Positions 48,236 through 56,674 of a DNA stretch of 64,000 nucleotides are shown here, piece after piece. The stretch comes from Sporosarcina ureae (GTDB taxonomy: Bacteria > Bacillota > Bacilli > Bacillales_A > Planococcaceae): contig NZ_CP015207.1 in assembly GCF_002101375.1 (NCBI RefSeq), forward strand, positions 2,806,001-2,870,000, in the 5' to 3' direction. The first letter of the stretch is position 1. Each line of letters opens with the position of its first letter. The translations under genes and the position numbers were made by a program. A model generated the notes under the pieces. It worked only from the letters and a program-made list of their open reading frames with translations. It was not told where the DNA came from and searched no databases.

Positions 48236-48272
48236 AACAAGGCGAACCCGTTAAATGGGTTCGCCTTGTGTT
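48236..48272 (+). terminator. Terminator of the CotO-like gene
   Basis: ACAAGGCGAACCC / GGGTTCGCCTTGT, 13-bp perfect stem. Confidence 0.92.
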
Positions 48273-48329
48273 GTTTACCGTGAAGATAGTGCAACGATGC
48301 ATCCATTCTTCTGACATTACTTTTGCTAA

Positions 48330-48363
48330 AACAAAAAGACGAACCCTATTCCTATAGGGTCCG
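48330..48363 (-). terminator. Terminator of cotZ (minus strand)
   Basis: Minus strand GGCGGACCCTAT / ATAGGGTTCGTC stem with T5 beyond it. Confidence 0.82.
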
Positions 48364-48387
48364 CCATTTAGCATTGCAAGTAACAAA

Positions 48388-48960
48388 TTAATCTTCGTCG
48401 CAGAAATTGATAAACACATCATCAATACACTGAATACCGCAGAAGCAACTCAAGTCGACTGTCAAGCATGTATTCGTAGGTCCAAAACCATTCACCTTAC
48501 AAATTTTCTCGAAACAGATTTTTCCGTCTGTAGTAATATCAAACGGGTGTCCGTTATACAAAGGCTGCAATACTTGAATGGTAGCACAGCAAGAATCAAA
48601 CACTGTCTGCACACGGAAAAATACGGAAACGCAACTCGTATGCTTATGATGTGTTGACTTATGATTAGCCAGTGATTCTTCTGCCGTCATTTTAGGATAA
48701 TGCTTCCGTTTACCACCTCTGAATACTGCCTTGAAATAGTCCCCGTTACCCGTCAATAAACTGAATACGCGGGTGTTGACGCGTCCTCTAACCGGACTGA
48801 CTAAACTGCCGAGCGGTGCCATGAAACAATCGGTATCACACTCAATACAATCCACTTCCGGACACGTATTCTGGACGCGTTGGATAAAGCGTACTACTTC
48901 ACAAATACAATTCGACTTATGACAGCCACCATGTTTGCTGTCTTTTTTTTCACATCCCAC
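48388..48960 (-). CDS. cotZ: Spore coat protein CotZ/CotY family
   Basis: 190 residues with 17 Cys or so, many in CxC/CxxC pairs (CHKSNCICEVV, CIECDTDCF, CFCGIQC). Such proteins self-assemble into disulfide-linked crust or exosporium sheets. GTG start after AGGAGGTGGACAGTA. A sigma-K-like -10 CATAAAGTA lies at 48999-48991, without a matching -35. CotZ rather than CotY is a guess; the family call is firm. Confidence 0.9.
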   Translation of the reverse strand: MGCEKKDSKHGGCHKSNCICEVVRFIQRVQNTCPEVDCIECDTDCFMAPLGSLVSPVRGRVNTRVFSLLTGNGDYFKAVFRGGKRKHYPKMTAEESLANHKSTHHKHTSCVSVFFRVQTVFDSCCATIQVLQPLYNGHPFDITTDGKICFEKICKVNGFGPTNTCLTVDLSCFCGIQCIDDVFINFCDED

Positions 48961-49036
48961 TACTGTCCACCTCCTGTTTGTCGTTCTCTATACTTTATGC
49001 ATAGGTAAACGACATGACAGGGCGCTTTCCTCAATA

Positions 49037-49067
49037 TGCATAAATCCGACATAAAAGATACATGCTA
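49037..49067 (+). promoter_or_regulatory. Probable sigma-G promoter of the spoVA unit
   Basis: TGCATA (49037-49042), 18-base spacer, CATGCTA (49061-49067), close to the forespore sigma-G consensus TGMATA-N17/18-CATACTA. The ribosome binding site of the first gene is just downstream. Confidence 0.72.
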
Positions 49068-49088
49068 GACAGAAGGGAGGCGTCGATT

Positions 49089-49481
49089 GTGAAGAAACTC
49101 AGTCTATTGTTACTTATTGTCGGTCTACTCACTGGTTGTAGTGAGAAAGGAACGGATATTAAAAATACTACTTCGTACGATGAGCGTTCGATAGAGAAAG
49201 TTTTAATGAATAATGAACATGTGAAACTAGCAAAGGTACTGCTATATGAAGATGAATTGCTTGCCGGGATCCGTGTCAATACGTTTTCCCGATTTCAAAA
49301 GAAGACTATTGCTGGAAAAATTCAAAAGAAATTGGAACGTGAATATCCTGATTTGAAAATCACGGTGTCAGCAGACAGTAAAATCTTGATGGAGACGGAG
49401 AAGCTGATAAATAAAAAAAGCGAAAAAAGTTATCGAAAGAAAATAGATAAAATCAAATCAATCGAAAAGGAGCAAACCTAA
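49089..49481 (+). CDS. YhcN/YlaJ-type sporulation lipoprotein
   Basis: 130 residues, GTG start 8 bases after AAGGGAGG. Lipobox LLTGC; the rest is the YhcN/YlaJ domain (YDERSIEKVLMNNEHVKLAKVLLYEDELLAGIRV, about residues 38-72) ending in a very basic tail. Found in the spore inner membrane; exact job unknown. The stop overlaps the spoVAC start by one base, so it belongs to the same operon. Confidence 0.85.
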   Translation: MKKLSLLLLIVGLLTGCSEKGTDIKNTTSYDERSIEKVLMNNEHVKLAKVLLYEDELLAGIRVNTFSRFQKKTIAGKIQKKLEREYPDLKITVSADSKILMETEKLINKKSEKSYRKKIDKIKSIEKEQT

Positions 49482-49936
49482 TGCAACAGGAAAAGTATGC
49501 CCAACTAGAGAAAGAGTTATCACCTAAACTACCTATTATGAAAAATGTAATTAGAGCGTTCTTGACTGGTGGATTGATTTGTTTGATTGGACAGTTTATT
49601 GCACTATTTTACATTACGTACTTTGACTTTACGGAACGCACAGCGAGTAATCCAACAGTTGCCACTATGATTTTTATTTCGATGCTGTTAACGGGATTTG
49701 GATTATATAAAAAGATTTCTCAATTTGGCGGAGCGGGCGCAGCGGTGCCGATTACGGGATTCGGCAATGCGGTCGTCTCAGCTGCTATTGAACATAAATC
49801 GGAAGGATATGTCCTAGGGGTTGGCGGGAATATGTTTAAATTAGCGGGTTCAGTTATTTTATTCGGTGTATTCTCTGCCTTCGTCGTAGCGCTGATCAAG
49901 ACCATCTTAGTGAAATTTGGTGTGGCTTCATGGTAA
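49481..49936 (+). CDS. spoVAC: Stage V sporulation protein AC
   Basis: 151 residues with four or five membrane helices; FLTGGLICLIGQF and GGAGAAVPITGFGNAVVSAA are hallmark segments. SpoVAC is a mechanosensitive channel component that moves dipicolinic acid across the spore inner membrane. Overlaps spoVAD by 7 bases. Confidence 0.95.
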   Translation: MQQEKYAQLEKELSPKLPIMKNVIRAFLTGGLICLIGQFIALFYITYFDFTERTASNPTVATMIFISMLLTGFGLYKKISQFGGAGAAVPITGFGNAVVSAAIEHKSEGYVLGVGGNMFKLAGSVILFGVFSAFVVALIKTILVKFGVASW

Positions 49937-50949
49937 AACGAGGCGTGTTGACCTTTCAATCCAAGCCGAGTCTTTATGCTACAGGTGTAACGGCAGGTCC
50001 ACTGGAAAAAAAGAAAAGCGTTTTTGCACAGAAATTCGATAAAGTATATGAAGATGAGCGATGTGATTTACCGACAAACGAAGACGGTCATAAGCAACTA
50101 ATGTATGATGCTGTGTTGATTGCACTTAGTAAAGCGAAGAAACAACCGGAGAAAATGGATTTTTTCTTAACTGGTGATTTGGTCAATCAAATGACACCTT
50201 CTAATTTTACAGCCCATGCCCTAGCGATCCCCTATATCGGACTGTTTTCCGCTTGTGCTACGTCAGTATCTTCTATGATTACTGCGGCATTACTCGCGGA
50301 TGCGAAGCACGCAAATTGGATAATTGCCGGTTCGTCTAGTCATCATAATGCAATTGAACGACAGTTTCGATATCCACTTGAGTATGGTTCGCAAAAAGGA
50401 GCAACTGCACAGTGGACGGTCACGGCGGCTGGTGCAGTGTTGATTGGACAACATAAACAAGGAACGCCCGTGATTAACTGCGCCACTATAGGAAAAGTGA
50501 TAGATATGGGGATGACGGATCCGTTGAATATGGGATCTGCGATGGCTCCAGCAGCCAGTGATACATTGATGAATCATTTAATAGGACATGGTAGGACGAT
50601 CGATGATTATGACACCATCATCACAGGGGATTTAGGAAGTAATGGTTTCAACATCTTTAAAGCGTTAGCGAATGAAAATGGTTTACCGCATACGAAAAAC
50701 TTTCGGGATGCCGGAGAAGAGTTTTATGGAAATGACCCGTCCTTTAAAGCAGGAGCCAGTGGATCTGGGTGTTCAGCAGCGGTATTTTTTTCCGATGTCT
50801 ATCAAAAAATGCTGGCGGGTGAGTATAAGCGAGTTTTATTGCTAGCAACGGGTGCTTTACTATCTCCTTTGTCATTTCAACAAGGAGATACGATTCCGTG
50901 TATCGCTCACGCTATTGAACTGACAATGGATGAGGTGACGGCAGAATGA
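49930..50949 (+). CDS. spoVAD: Stage V sporulation protein AD
   Basis: 339 residues, thiolase-like fold (IGLFSACATSVSSMI; ITGDLGSNGFNIFKAL; GASGSGCSAAVFFSDVY) that binds dipicolinic acid rather than acting as an enzyme. Overlaps both neighbours (spoVAC, spoVAE) by 4-7 bases. Confidence 0.96.
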   Translation: MVKRGVLTFQSKPSLYATGVTAGPLEKKKSVFAQKFDKVYEDERCDLPTNEDGHKQLMYDAVLIALSKAKKQPEKMDFFLTGDLVNQMTPSNFTAHALAIPYIGLFSACATSVSSMITAALLADAKHANWIIAGSSSHHNAIERQFRYPLEYGSQKGATAQWTVTAAGAVLIGQHKQGTPVINCATIGKVIDMGMTDPLNMGSAMAPAASDTLMNHLIGHGRTIDDYDTIITGDLGSNGFNIFKALANENGLPHTKNFRDAGEEFYGNDPSFKAGASGSGCSAAVFFSDVYQKMLAGEYKRVLLLATGALLSPLSFQQGDTIPCIAHAIELTMDEVTAE

Positions 50950-51308
50950 TATCTATATACATTACATCTTTTATAGTGGGTGGCTTGATTTGTGTCATCG
51001 GGCAATTACTGATGGATGTCGCAAAGTTAACGCCTGCTCACACATTATGTTCATTGGTTGTGGCGGGATCGGTCCTCGATGGTATTGGCTGGTATGAACC
51101 ATTTATTGATTTTGCTGGCACTGGCGCTACGATTCCAATTACTTCATTCGGTAACGCATTGACACATGGCGCGATGGCAGAAGCTGAGAAACATGGCCTA
51201 ATCGGTGTGGTAACTGGCATGTTTGAAGTGACGAGTTCGGGAATCAGTGCGGCAATCATTTTCGGCCTAATCGGCGCATTGCTCTTTACTTCAAAAGGAA
51301 ATATTTAA
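50946..51308 (+). CDS. spoVAE: Stage V sporulation protein AE (SpoVAEb type)
   Basis: 120 residues, three to four helices; [23 protein letters not shown] and [20 protein letters not shown] match the short SpoVAEb form and echo SpoVAC. No spoVAA, AB, AEa or AF genes lie nearby, so this is a three-gene spoVA set with a lipoprotein in front. Confidence 0.94.
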   Translation: MISIYITSFIVGGLICVIGQLLMDVAKLTPAHTLCSLVVAGSVLDGIGWYEPFIDFAGTGATIPITSFGNALTHGAMAEAEKHGLIGVVTGMFEVTSSGISAAIIFGLIGALLFTSKGNI

Positions 51309-51344
51309 ACTACTCAAACGCCCTCTCCAATTCGTTCTCCTCTG

Positions 51345-51353
51345 CATATAGTA
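51345..51353 (+). promoter_or_regulatory. Sporulation-type -10 element before the YjcZ-like gene
   Basis: CATATAGTA fits the CATANNNTA -10 of sigma-K (and partly sigma-E) promoters; no convincing -35 is seen. Confidence 0.4.
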
Positions 51354-51379
51354 GAGAAGAAAGGAAGGAGGGGTTTTTC

Positions 51380-51514
51380 ATGTACGGATGTTATCCATCT
51401 CAAGGTGGCTACGGATACGGCGGAGGATGTGGTGAACGTTATGGCGGTTCTTCATTCGTCTTGATTGTAGTTCTGTTTATTTTATTGATCATTGTAGGCA
51501 GAAGCTATTTCTAA
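51380..51514 (+). CDS. YjcZ/SscA-type sporulation peptide
   Basis: 44 residues, behind AAGGAGGGG. A Gly/Tyr-rich front ([15 protein letters not shown]) followed by one hydrophobic helix ([16 protein letters not shown]) defines the YjcZ family of small spore proteins. Roles in assembly or germination have been reported for relatives. spoVIF follows after 15 bases, so the two share a transcript. Confidence 0.88.
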   Translation: MYGCYPSQGGYGYGGGCGERYGGSSFVLIVVLFILLIIVGRSYF

Positions 51515-51529
51515 GGAGGAGAACTGAAT

Positions 51530-51784
51530 ATGAACGATTCATTCTTTAAAAAAATAGAATCTAAAACGGGTGTGCCGATGGAGGAAGTATTCGCATTAGC
51601 CAACGCAATCCAATATGCCGATTTCAAAGACGAAAAACAAGTAAGAAAAATCATTCAAAAAGTTAGTCAAGTAGCAAAAAAAGATGTGCCACAATCAGTG
51701 GAAGATGAATTAGTTAACTCCATTGTGACAAGTGGTAAAGGACTGAATTTGAACGATATATCACAAATGCTAGGTGGTAAGTAA
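51530..51784 (+). CDS. spoVIF: Stage VI sporulation protein F
   Basis: 84 residues, helical, with SVEDELVNSIVTSGKGLNL near the end, typical of SpoVIF (YjcC). Needed for proper coat assembly in the mother cell of B. subtilis. AGGAGGAGAAC precedes the ATG. Confidence 0.92.
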   Translation: MNDSFFKKIESKTGVPMEEVFALANAIQYADFKDEKQVRKIIQKVSQVAKKDVPQSVEDELVNSIVTSGKGLNLNDISQMLGGK

Positions 51785-51868
51785 AATAAATATACTAAAA
51801 CATGTTTAGAATGCTTGTGAAGTGGATAAACTACTAAAGAAGCTAGATTGAAAAGGGAGGTGCACGTC

Positions 51869-52177
51869 GTGGGTTATATACTACCAATACAAAATTACCA
51901 AGCGCAACAGTATGCAGAACGCATGAACAATGAACGTCATAATTTTGCTTATATCGGACGAGTGAGTCCTGTGCGACTGAACAATGGAGAATCGAGCTAT
52001 TGGGAAGATGTTCTGGCAGACGAGGAAAGACGTCGTGAAGAGCAGATGAAACAACGAAAAAATCGTGCACCTCAACCTTTAGTTAAAAAAGGATTTATTG
52101 CGCCAAATCCAGTCCAATTATCATCTGAAATTGCAGATGTAGTTGGAAAGGGCCAATCGATTAACACGTATGTCTGA
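51869..52177 (+). CDS. Conserved-looking hypothetical protein
   Basis: GTG 51869 lies 8 bases after AAAGGGAGGTG; 102 residues. The front MGYILPIQNYQAQQYAERM and a middle charged helix (DEERRREEQMKQRKN) suggest a small soluble protein. No domain is recognised. It sits right after spoVIF and before a strong terminator, so a sporulation role is possible but not shown. Confidence 0.7.
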   Translation: MGYILPIQNYQAQQYAERMNNERHNFAYIGRVSPVRLNNGESSYWEDVLADEERRREEQMKQRKNRAPQPLVKKGFIAPNPVQLSSEIADVVGKGQSINTYV

Positions 52178-52187
52178 CGCAATAAAT

Positions 52188-52233
52188 AAAATACCCTTTA
52201 CCACTAGTTATTAAAGTGGTAAAGGGTATTTTT
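52188..52233. terminator. Bidirectional terminator
   Basis: AAAATACCCTTTACCACT / AGTGGTAAAGGGTATTTT, 18-bp stem; serves the gene before and the convergent yjcF. Confidence 0.93.
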
Positions 52234-52243
52234 TACTGTCCAA

Positions 52244-52681
52244 TCAGTTGTGCAACAAACTCTTCTCCATGGCGCGATGAGGTATATCTGCGTCCATGAA
52301 TTCAGGCGATATGACTACGTAGCCCAGTTTTTCGTAAAAAGGCACAGCATAGGACTGTGCATTCAAAATCAGTTTTTTCATAGATTTCTTTATTGCATGT
52401 TCTTCTAATGTATTCATAATCAAACTCCCAAGATGTTTACCACGGTGTTCAGGTAAAATACAGATTCTCTCTATTTTACCGTGGGCATTTACTAACCCTC
52501 TCATGCGGCCAGCACCGATTGGTTGATCCGCCCCGTCGTAGACAACAAAGTGGATCGCTTCTTGATCGTGTTCGTCCAGCTCGAGGATCAGCGGGACGCC
52601 TTGTTCTTCCACAAACACTTTTTTGCGGACGGAATACGCGTCTTGCTGACCTTTTTCATCTGAGACGATTTTTACTGTCAT
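52244..52681 (-). CDS. yjcF: GNAT family N-acetyltransferase (YjcF-like)
   Basis: About 145 residues. GNAT fold with VRKKVFVEEQGVP, the acetyl-CoA loop ERICILPEHRGKHLGSLIM (motif A), and AVPFYEKLGYVV. Substrate unknown. The start at ATG 52681 is 8 bases beyond the yjcG stop; the ribosome binding site is weak, suggesting coupling to yjcG. Confidence 0.88.
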   Translation of the reverse strand: MTVKIVSDEKGQQDAYSVRKKVFVEEQGVPLILELDEHDQEAIHFVVYDGADQPIGAGRMRGLVNAHGKIERICILPEHRGKHLGSLIMNTLEEHAIKKSMKKLILNAQSYAVPFYEKLGYVVISPEFMDADIPHRAMEKSLLHN

Positions 52682-52688
52682 CTGCAAA

Positions 52689-53204
52689 TCAAGACTCACG
52701 ATCAAGACGGAACGTTTCATACACTGTCCACGATCCGTCTTCTAATTGATAGAGTAAATGAATACGATCGATGACTTCGGTGTGGTCGACACCTACCATT
52801 TTCATTTGGTTAATCACATCATCGTGTTCACCGGAAGTCAGGTTTTGCGCAATGGTAATATGCGGGACAAAAGCATAATTATTTTCATCATGATAAAAGT
52901 CTACATTTAAATCCTTGTGCAATGTAAGAATTTCTTCATTCGGTACAACTTTAAAGTAAATTGTGTTCGTCGTTGGCGCGAACGAGCTAACTTTTGTAAC
53001 CTTCATCTCAAAAGGACTGTTTTTGATGGTGATTTCTTTTAATGCATTAGCTACTTCTTCAATTTCCTTATCATTCGCTTCGAATGGATTTTTCAGCGTC
53101 ATGTGAGGTGTGATCAGCGCATAATGCGGATCATATCTCTTCCGATAACCGTTTGCTAAGTCTTGAAGTTTCTTTGAAGGGAATGCAACAATACCGTATT
53201 TCAT
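52689..53204 (-). CDS. yjcG: 2H phosphoesterase superfamily protein YjcG
   Basis: 171 residues. Two HxT motifs, HMTL and HITI, about 85 residues apart form the 2H active site. Related to 2'-5' RNA ligase/cyclic phosphodiesterases; the natural substrate is not known. AAGGAGGCAATC precedes the ATG. yjcH-yjcG-yjcF is the B. subtilis order. Confidence 0.93.
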   Translation of the reverse strand: MKYGIVAFPSKKLQDLANGYRKRYDPHYALITPHMTLKNPFEANDKEIEEVANALKEITIKNSPFEMKVTKVSSFAPTTNTIYFKVVPNEEILTLHKDLNVDFYHDENNYAFVPHITIAQNLTSGEHDDVINQMKMVGVDHTEVIDRIHLLYQLEDGSWTVYETFRLDRES

Positions 53205-53292
53205 TTAAGATTGCCTCCTTGTGAATTGACTGAATTTTAGGTACATCTATTTTAGTATATCAGAAAATAGTCTAACATGTCTCCTTCTATTA

Positions 53293-54015
53293 CTAAAGGC
53301 TATTTATTTCGATCAAAGCGCGGCGAATATCAGGTTGCCATGATTTCCATGTATGATCTCCATCCAGTTCTTCATAATAGTAAGGAAAACTTTTTTCTTT
53401 AATAACTTTATGCAACTCGCGGTTAGGCGTTAAAAAATCCAATCTACCGTCAGCTGTTGTAGGTACATCGGTTTCTTTATCACCGATCACATGGTAAATA
53501 GAAAGGTTGGCAGGGTTTTGATTGGCTTTAACTGCTTCGAGTACTTGTTCGTTAACAAATGGTGAATGTAACACTACCTTTCCAAAGCAGTTTGGATATT
53601 TCAAAGCGGTTAATAAGGAAATCGATGCTGCCAATGAATCGCCCATTAGCATTCTTGAAGAGCCCATTTGGTATGTTGGGTAGGTTTCATCAATATACTG
53701 AATTAACTCGTGCGCTAAAAAACGGATATACGCTTTGTGTCGATCACCTTCTGGATGATACATACGTCTGCGTTCTTGCACGGTTTTGTATGGAATACCG
53801 ACGATGATGACTGGTTCAATGATTTCGTCTTCCATTAATTCATCGGCAATTCGGCCAATCCGTCCAAGTTGAAAATAATCTTTGCCATCAGAGACGAGCA
53901 GGACATTATGTTTGTATAAAGGAGAGTAGCGTGAAGGTAAATATATTAATAGTTCCATTTCTTCCTGTAGTTCATTACTGTAAAAACGGACTTCTTCAAT
54001 TTTTCCTGGATTCAT
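53293..54015 (-). CDS. yjcH: Esterase-like protein YjcH
   Basis: 240 residues, alpha/beta hydrolase of the esterase D type: nucleophile elbow MGDSLAAS, acid around GDKETDVPT, His in LDGDHTWKSW. Related to enzymes that cut trilactone siderophores or S-formylglutathione, but no substrate can be named. Same strand and probable operon with yjcG and yjcF. Confidence 0.88.
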   Translation of the reverse strand: MNPGKIEEVRFYSNELQEEMELLIYLPSRYSPLYKHNVLLVSDGKDYFQLGRIGRIADELMEDEIIEPVIIVGIPYKTVQERRRMYHPEGDRHKAYIRFLAHELIQYIDETYPTYQMGSSRMLMGDSLAASISLLTALKYPNCFGKVVLHSPFVNEQVLEAVKANQNPANLSIYHVIGDKETDVPTTADGRLDFLTPNRELHKVIKEKSFPYYYEELDGDHTWKSWQPDIRRALIEINSL

Positions 54016-54123
54016 TTTGTAGGACCTCCATAATTAATGTACACTTACTAAATATCATACCGATAAATAACAGTGTAAAGCTAGTGAAAACTATTGCTTA
54101 TGAAGAGAGAGAGGGGAAATAGT

Positions 54124-54678
54124 ATGGATGAAGGTAAGAATATTGTTCATTCGGACGTTGTGACAGCTGCAACAAAAGACGCGTTGATTCGCCGTGGGGT
54201 TAAGATTGAAGATATTGCAAAAATTGTTTATGAATTGCAAGTGCCTTATAACAAAGGATTGTCACTGGAACAATGTATCGACTCTGTAGAAAGTGTTCTT
54301 CGTAAACGTGAATTGCAACACGCAATATTGGTCGGGGTGGAATTGGATGAAATCGCTGAACGAGGTCAGTTATCGCAACCACTTCAGCAAATTGTTGAAT
54401 CAGATGAAGGCTTATTTGGGGTGGATGAAACGATCGCGTTAGGTGCGGTCTACACGTATGGTTCAATCGCAGTGACTACATTCGGTCACTTAGATAAGAA
54501 CAAAGTCGGTATCATCAACGAATTGGATACAAAAAAAGGAATTGGTATCCATACGTTCTTAGATGATTTAGTGGCAAGTGTAGCGGCGTGTGCGGCATCT
54601 AGAATTGCGCATAGAACGCGCGATTTGAAAGAAGCGGGTCTAACGTTTAAAGATGTACAAAATGGCAAGAGATCATAA
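54124..54678 (+). CDS. Phosphatidylglycerophosphatase A-related protein
   Basis: About 184 residues; ATG 54124 behind GAGAGGGGA. N-terminal helical region (IEDIAKIVYELQVPYNKGLSLEQC), then VGVELDEIAERGQL and GLFGVDETIALGAVYTYGSIAVTTFGHLDK, and a C-terminal ASRIAHRTRDL. This is the short YutG-like form of the PgpA superfamily; B. subtilis YutG has been connected with a lipid phosphatase role, which is uncertain here. Confidence 0.8.
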   Translation: MDEGKNIVHSDVVTAATKDALIRRGVKIEDIAKIVYELQVPYNKGLSLEQCIDSVESVLRKRELQHAILVGVELDEIAERGQLSQPLQQIVESDEGLFGVDETIALGAVYTYGSIAVTTFGHLDKNKVGIINELDTKKGIGIHTFLDDLVASVAACAASRIAHRTRDLKEAGLTFKDVQNGKRS

Positions 54679-54686
54679 CCGAATCG

Positions 54687-54727
54687 AACTGCTCTAGATC
54701 ATCATGTCTAGCGGCAGTTTTTTTGTT
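54687..54727 (+). terminator. Terminator
   Basis: ACTGC / GGCAGT and CTAGA / TCTAG stems, then T8. Confidence 0.85.
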
Positions 54728-54925
54728 TTAGATGAAGTTGTCGGGTGCGTACCGGATTGCAGTTCTGTTGGGAGTTTGTGGTTTTGCTGGCGGTGAGAGT
54801 TTATTATACCCATTACATCTACCACAGCAGTTGGGGTAGGTGTTTGGCAATGCCTGATAAAAGCTATATAGACGAGGGTGAATAGCTTAAATGGAACATG
54901 CGATAATAGATAATTTAATATTATA

Positions 54926-54956
54926 TTGACAAGTTAAAGCGCTTTCATGGTAGAAT
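54926..54956 (+). promoter_or_regulatory. TRAP operon promoter with cre-like CcpA site
   Basis: TTGACA at 54926-54931 and TAGAAT at 54951-54956 (19-base spacer). TTAAAGCGCTTTCA at 54934-54947 differs from the cre consensus TGWAARCGYTWWCW at one position and fills the spacer, so CcpA would block polymerase when preferred sugars are present. Confidence 0.72.
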
Positions 54957-54998
54957 GGTAGTGTCTATGACTACAAAATGTAAAGGGGAGATGGTCAC

Positions 54999-56000
54999 AT
55001 GAAGAAAAACTCACTTCGCCTACTGGCGTTAGTTTCCATGCTCGCGCTTCTTGTGCTCGCGGCTTGCGGTACCGACGAAAAAGCTGACGGGAACAAAGAT
55101 GCAGACGGAAACAAAGATGACGGTAAGACAGAGCAAGACTACAAGTTCTTGAGCTTACTTACTGGGGGAACACAAGGAACTTATTATCCACTAGGTGGAT
55201 CTTTTGCTGAATTCATTACTGAAGAGACAGGAATCAAGACGACTGCTGAAGTATCTCAAGCATCTGCTGCGAACATGACAGCGCTTAAAGATGGAGATGC
55301 AAACATTGCATTCGTACAAACAGACATTGCATATTACGCTTCTAAAGGTGAAATGATGTTTGACGGAGATGTAATCGACGAAGTATCTGCTATTGGTGCA
55401 CTTTATCCGGAAACAGTTCAATTGGTTACGTTGAAGAAAAACAATATCAAGACATTTGAAGATCTAAAAGGCAAAAGCATTTCGATAGGAGCGCCAGGTT
55501 CAGGAACAGCTGCTAACGCTGAGCAATTGCTTGAAATCCATGGTTTAGCTTTAAGCGATATTAAAGCACAAAACTTGGACTTCGGTGAGTCACAAGAAAG
55601 TCTACAAGCTGGACAAATAGACGCAGCATTCATTACAGCTGGAACGCCGACAGGTGCTGTTGAAGGTCTAAACGCTACTTCAGAAGTTTTCATTATTCCA
55701 GTAGAAGACGACAAAGCTGACGAATTAATCGAGAAATATCCGTATTATACTAAAGAAATAATCCCTGCCGGAACTTATGGTTCTGAAGTAGAGACACCTG
55801 CAGTATCAGTAGGTGCAATGCTTGTTATGCAGAACGATATTTCTGAAGAACTTGGTTACCAGATCACAAAGGCAATTTATGAAAACGCTTCGAAAATCCA
55901 ACATGCTAAAGGTGCTTTGATTAAAGCAGAAAACGGTTTGAATGGAATTGGTATTCCTGTACACCCAGGTGCACAGAAGTACTTTGACGAAGTGAACTAA
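54999..56000 (+). CDS. TAXI-family TRAP transporter solute-binding lipoprotein
   Basis: 333 residues. Lipobox VLAACG, a Lys/Asp linker, then the TAXI domain (GGTQGTYYPLGGSFAEFI ... IAFVQTDIAYYA ... SIGAPGSGTAANAEQLL). Binds a small acid (glutamate, 2-oxoglutarate or similar in known cases) outside the cell and hands it to the TRAP permease encoded downstream. AAGGGGAGATGG precedes the ATG. Confidence 0.94.
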   Translation: MKKNSLRLLALVSMLALLVLAACGTDEKADGNKDADGNKDDGKTEQDYKFLSLLTGGTQGTYYPLGGSFAEFITEETGIKTTAEVSQASAANMTALKDGDANIAFVQTDIAYYASKGEMMFDGDVIDEVSAIGALYPETVQLVTLKKNNIKTFEDLKGKSISIGAPGSGTAANAEQLLEIHGLALSDIKAQNLDFGESQESLQAGQIDAAFITAGTPTGAVEGLNATSEVFIIPVEDDKADELIEKYPYYTKEIIPAGTYGSEVETPAVSVGAMLVMQNDISEELGYQITKAIYENASKIQHAKGALIKAENGLNGIGIPVHPGAQKYFDEVN

Positions 56001-56146
56001 TAAACTGAGTAAGTCATCTGATAGGATCATGAGGGACGGTAAAGCGAAAGCTTTGTCCGTCCCATTCTTAATTTTTTAAAAACAATTGGCTGAATACATA
56101 AATTACTATGCTGATTGCAAGTAAGGGAACAGAAAGGATTAAGCGG

Positions 56147-56674
56147 ATGAAATTACGAAAAATCGTTCTTCTGCTGACATTTCTAATAGGAATTGTAATG
56201 GTGATCGTATGGTTTTATCCATATAAACAAATGATCATACTTGAAGAGGTTCGGAGCGAACAGCCAAAAGCTTATTATCTTCCATTACACGAGAATCGAA
56301 ATTTTCAAATACACTATATTCACTCGATCCATTTGTCCAATGTGAAGGAGCAATATCGCATTACTGACAATGGAAAGCTCCGTTTCGAATTTATGCAGTA
56401 TGAAGACGTAGCCATCGGACTGCCAGGTTATGCAGAAGAAGGTGAAGCACTGCAAGTAGAAGATGGTGTTTATACGCTTACATTCGAAAACCGCGTGATC
56501 GATTCGTTTATTCTCTATGTAGGTAGGGTGAATACAGATCTGTTTTTGCGATATGAGCAACAAGATTATCATCTAAAAGAATTTCTTCAAAAGGGGCATT
56601 CTTATGAATTTCATGTGGCAAAGGTGTCAAATTATAAGATGTTTAAAGGAGTCAGATTAAATGGAAAACAATAA
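56147..56674 (+). CDS. DUF1850 protein of TAXI-TRAP operons
   Basis: About 175 residues: one N-terminal membrane helix (IVLLLTFLIGIVMVIVWFY), then an extracellular beta domain with IHYIHSIHLSNVKEQYRI typical of DUF1850. It is regularly encoded between the TAXI binding protein and the fused permease; its role is unknown. ATG 56147 follows AAAGGA; an earlier in-frame ATG at 56108 has none. Overlaps the permease start by 14 bases. Confidence 0.88.
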   Translation: MKLRKIVLLLTFLIGIVMVIVWFYPYKQMIILEEVRSEQPKAYYLPLHENRNFQIHYIHSIHLSNVKEQYRITDNGKLRFEFMQYEDVAIGLPGYAEEGEALQVEDGVYTLTFENRVIDSFILYVGRVNTDLFLRYEQQDYHLKEFLQKGHSYEFHVAKVSNYKMFKGVRLNGKQ

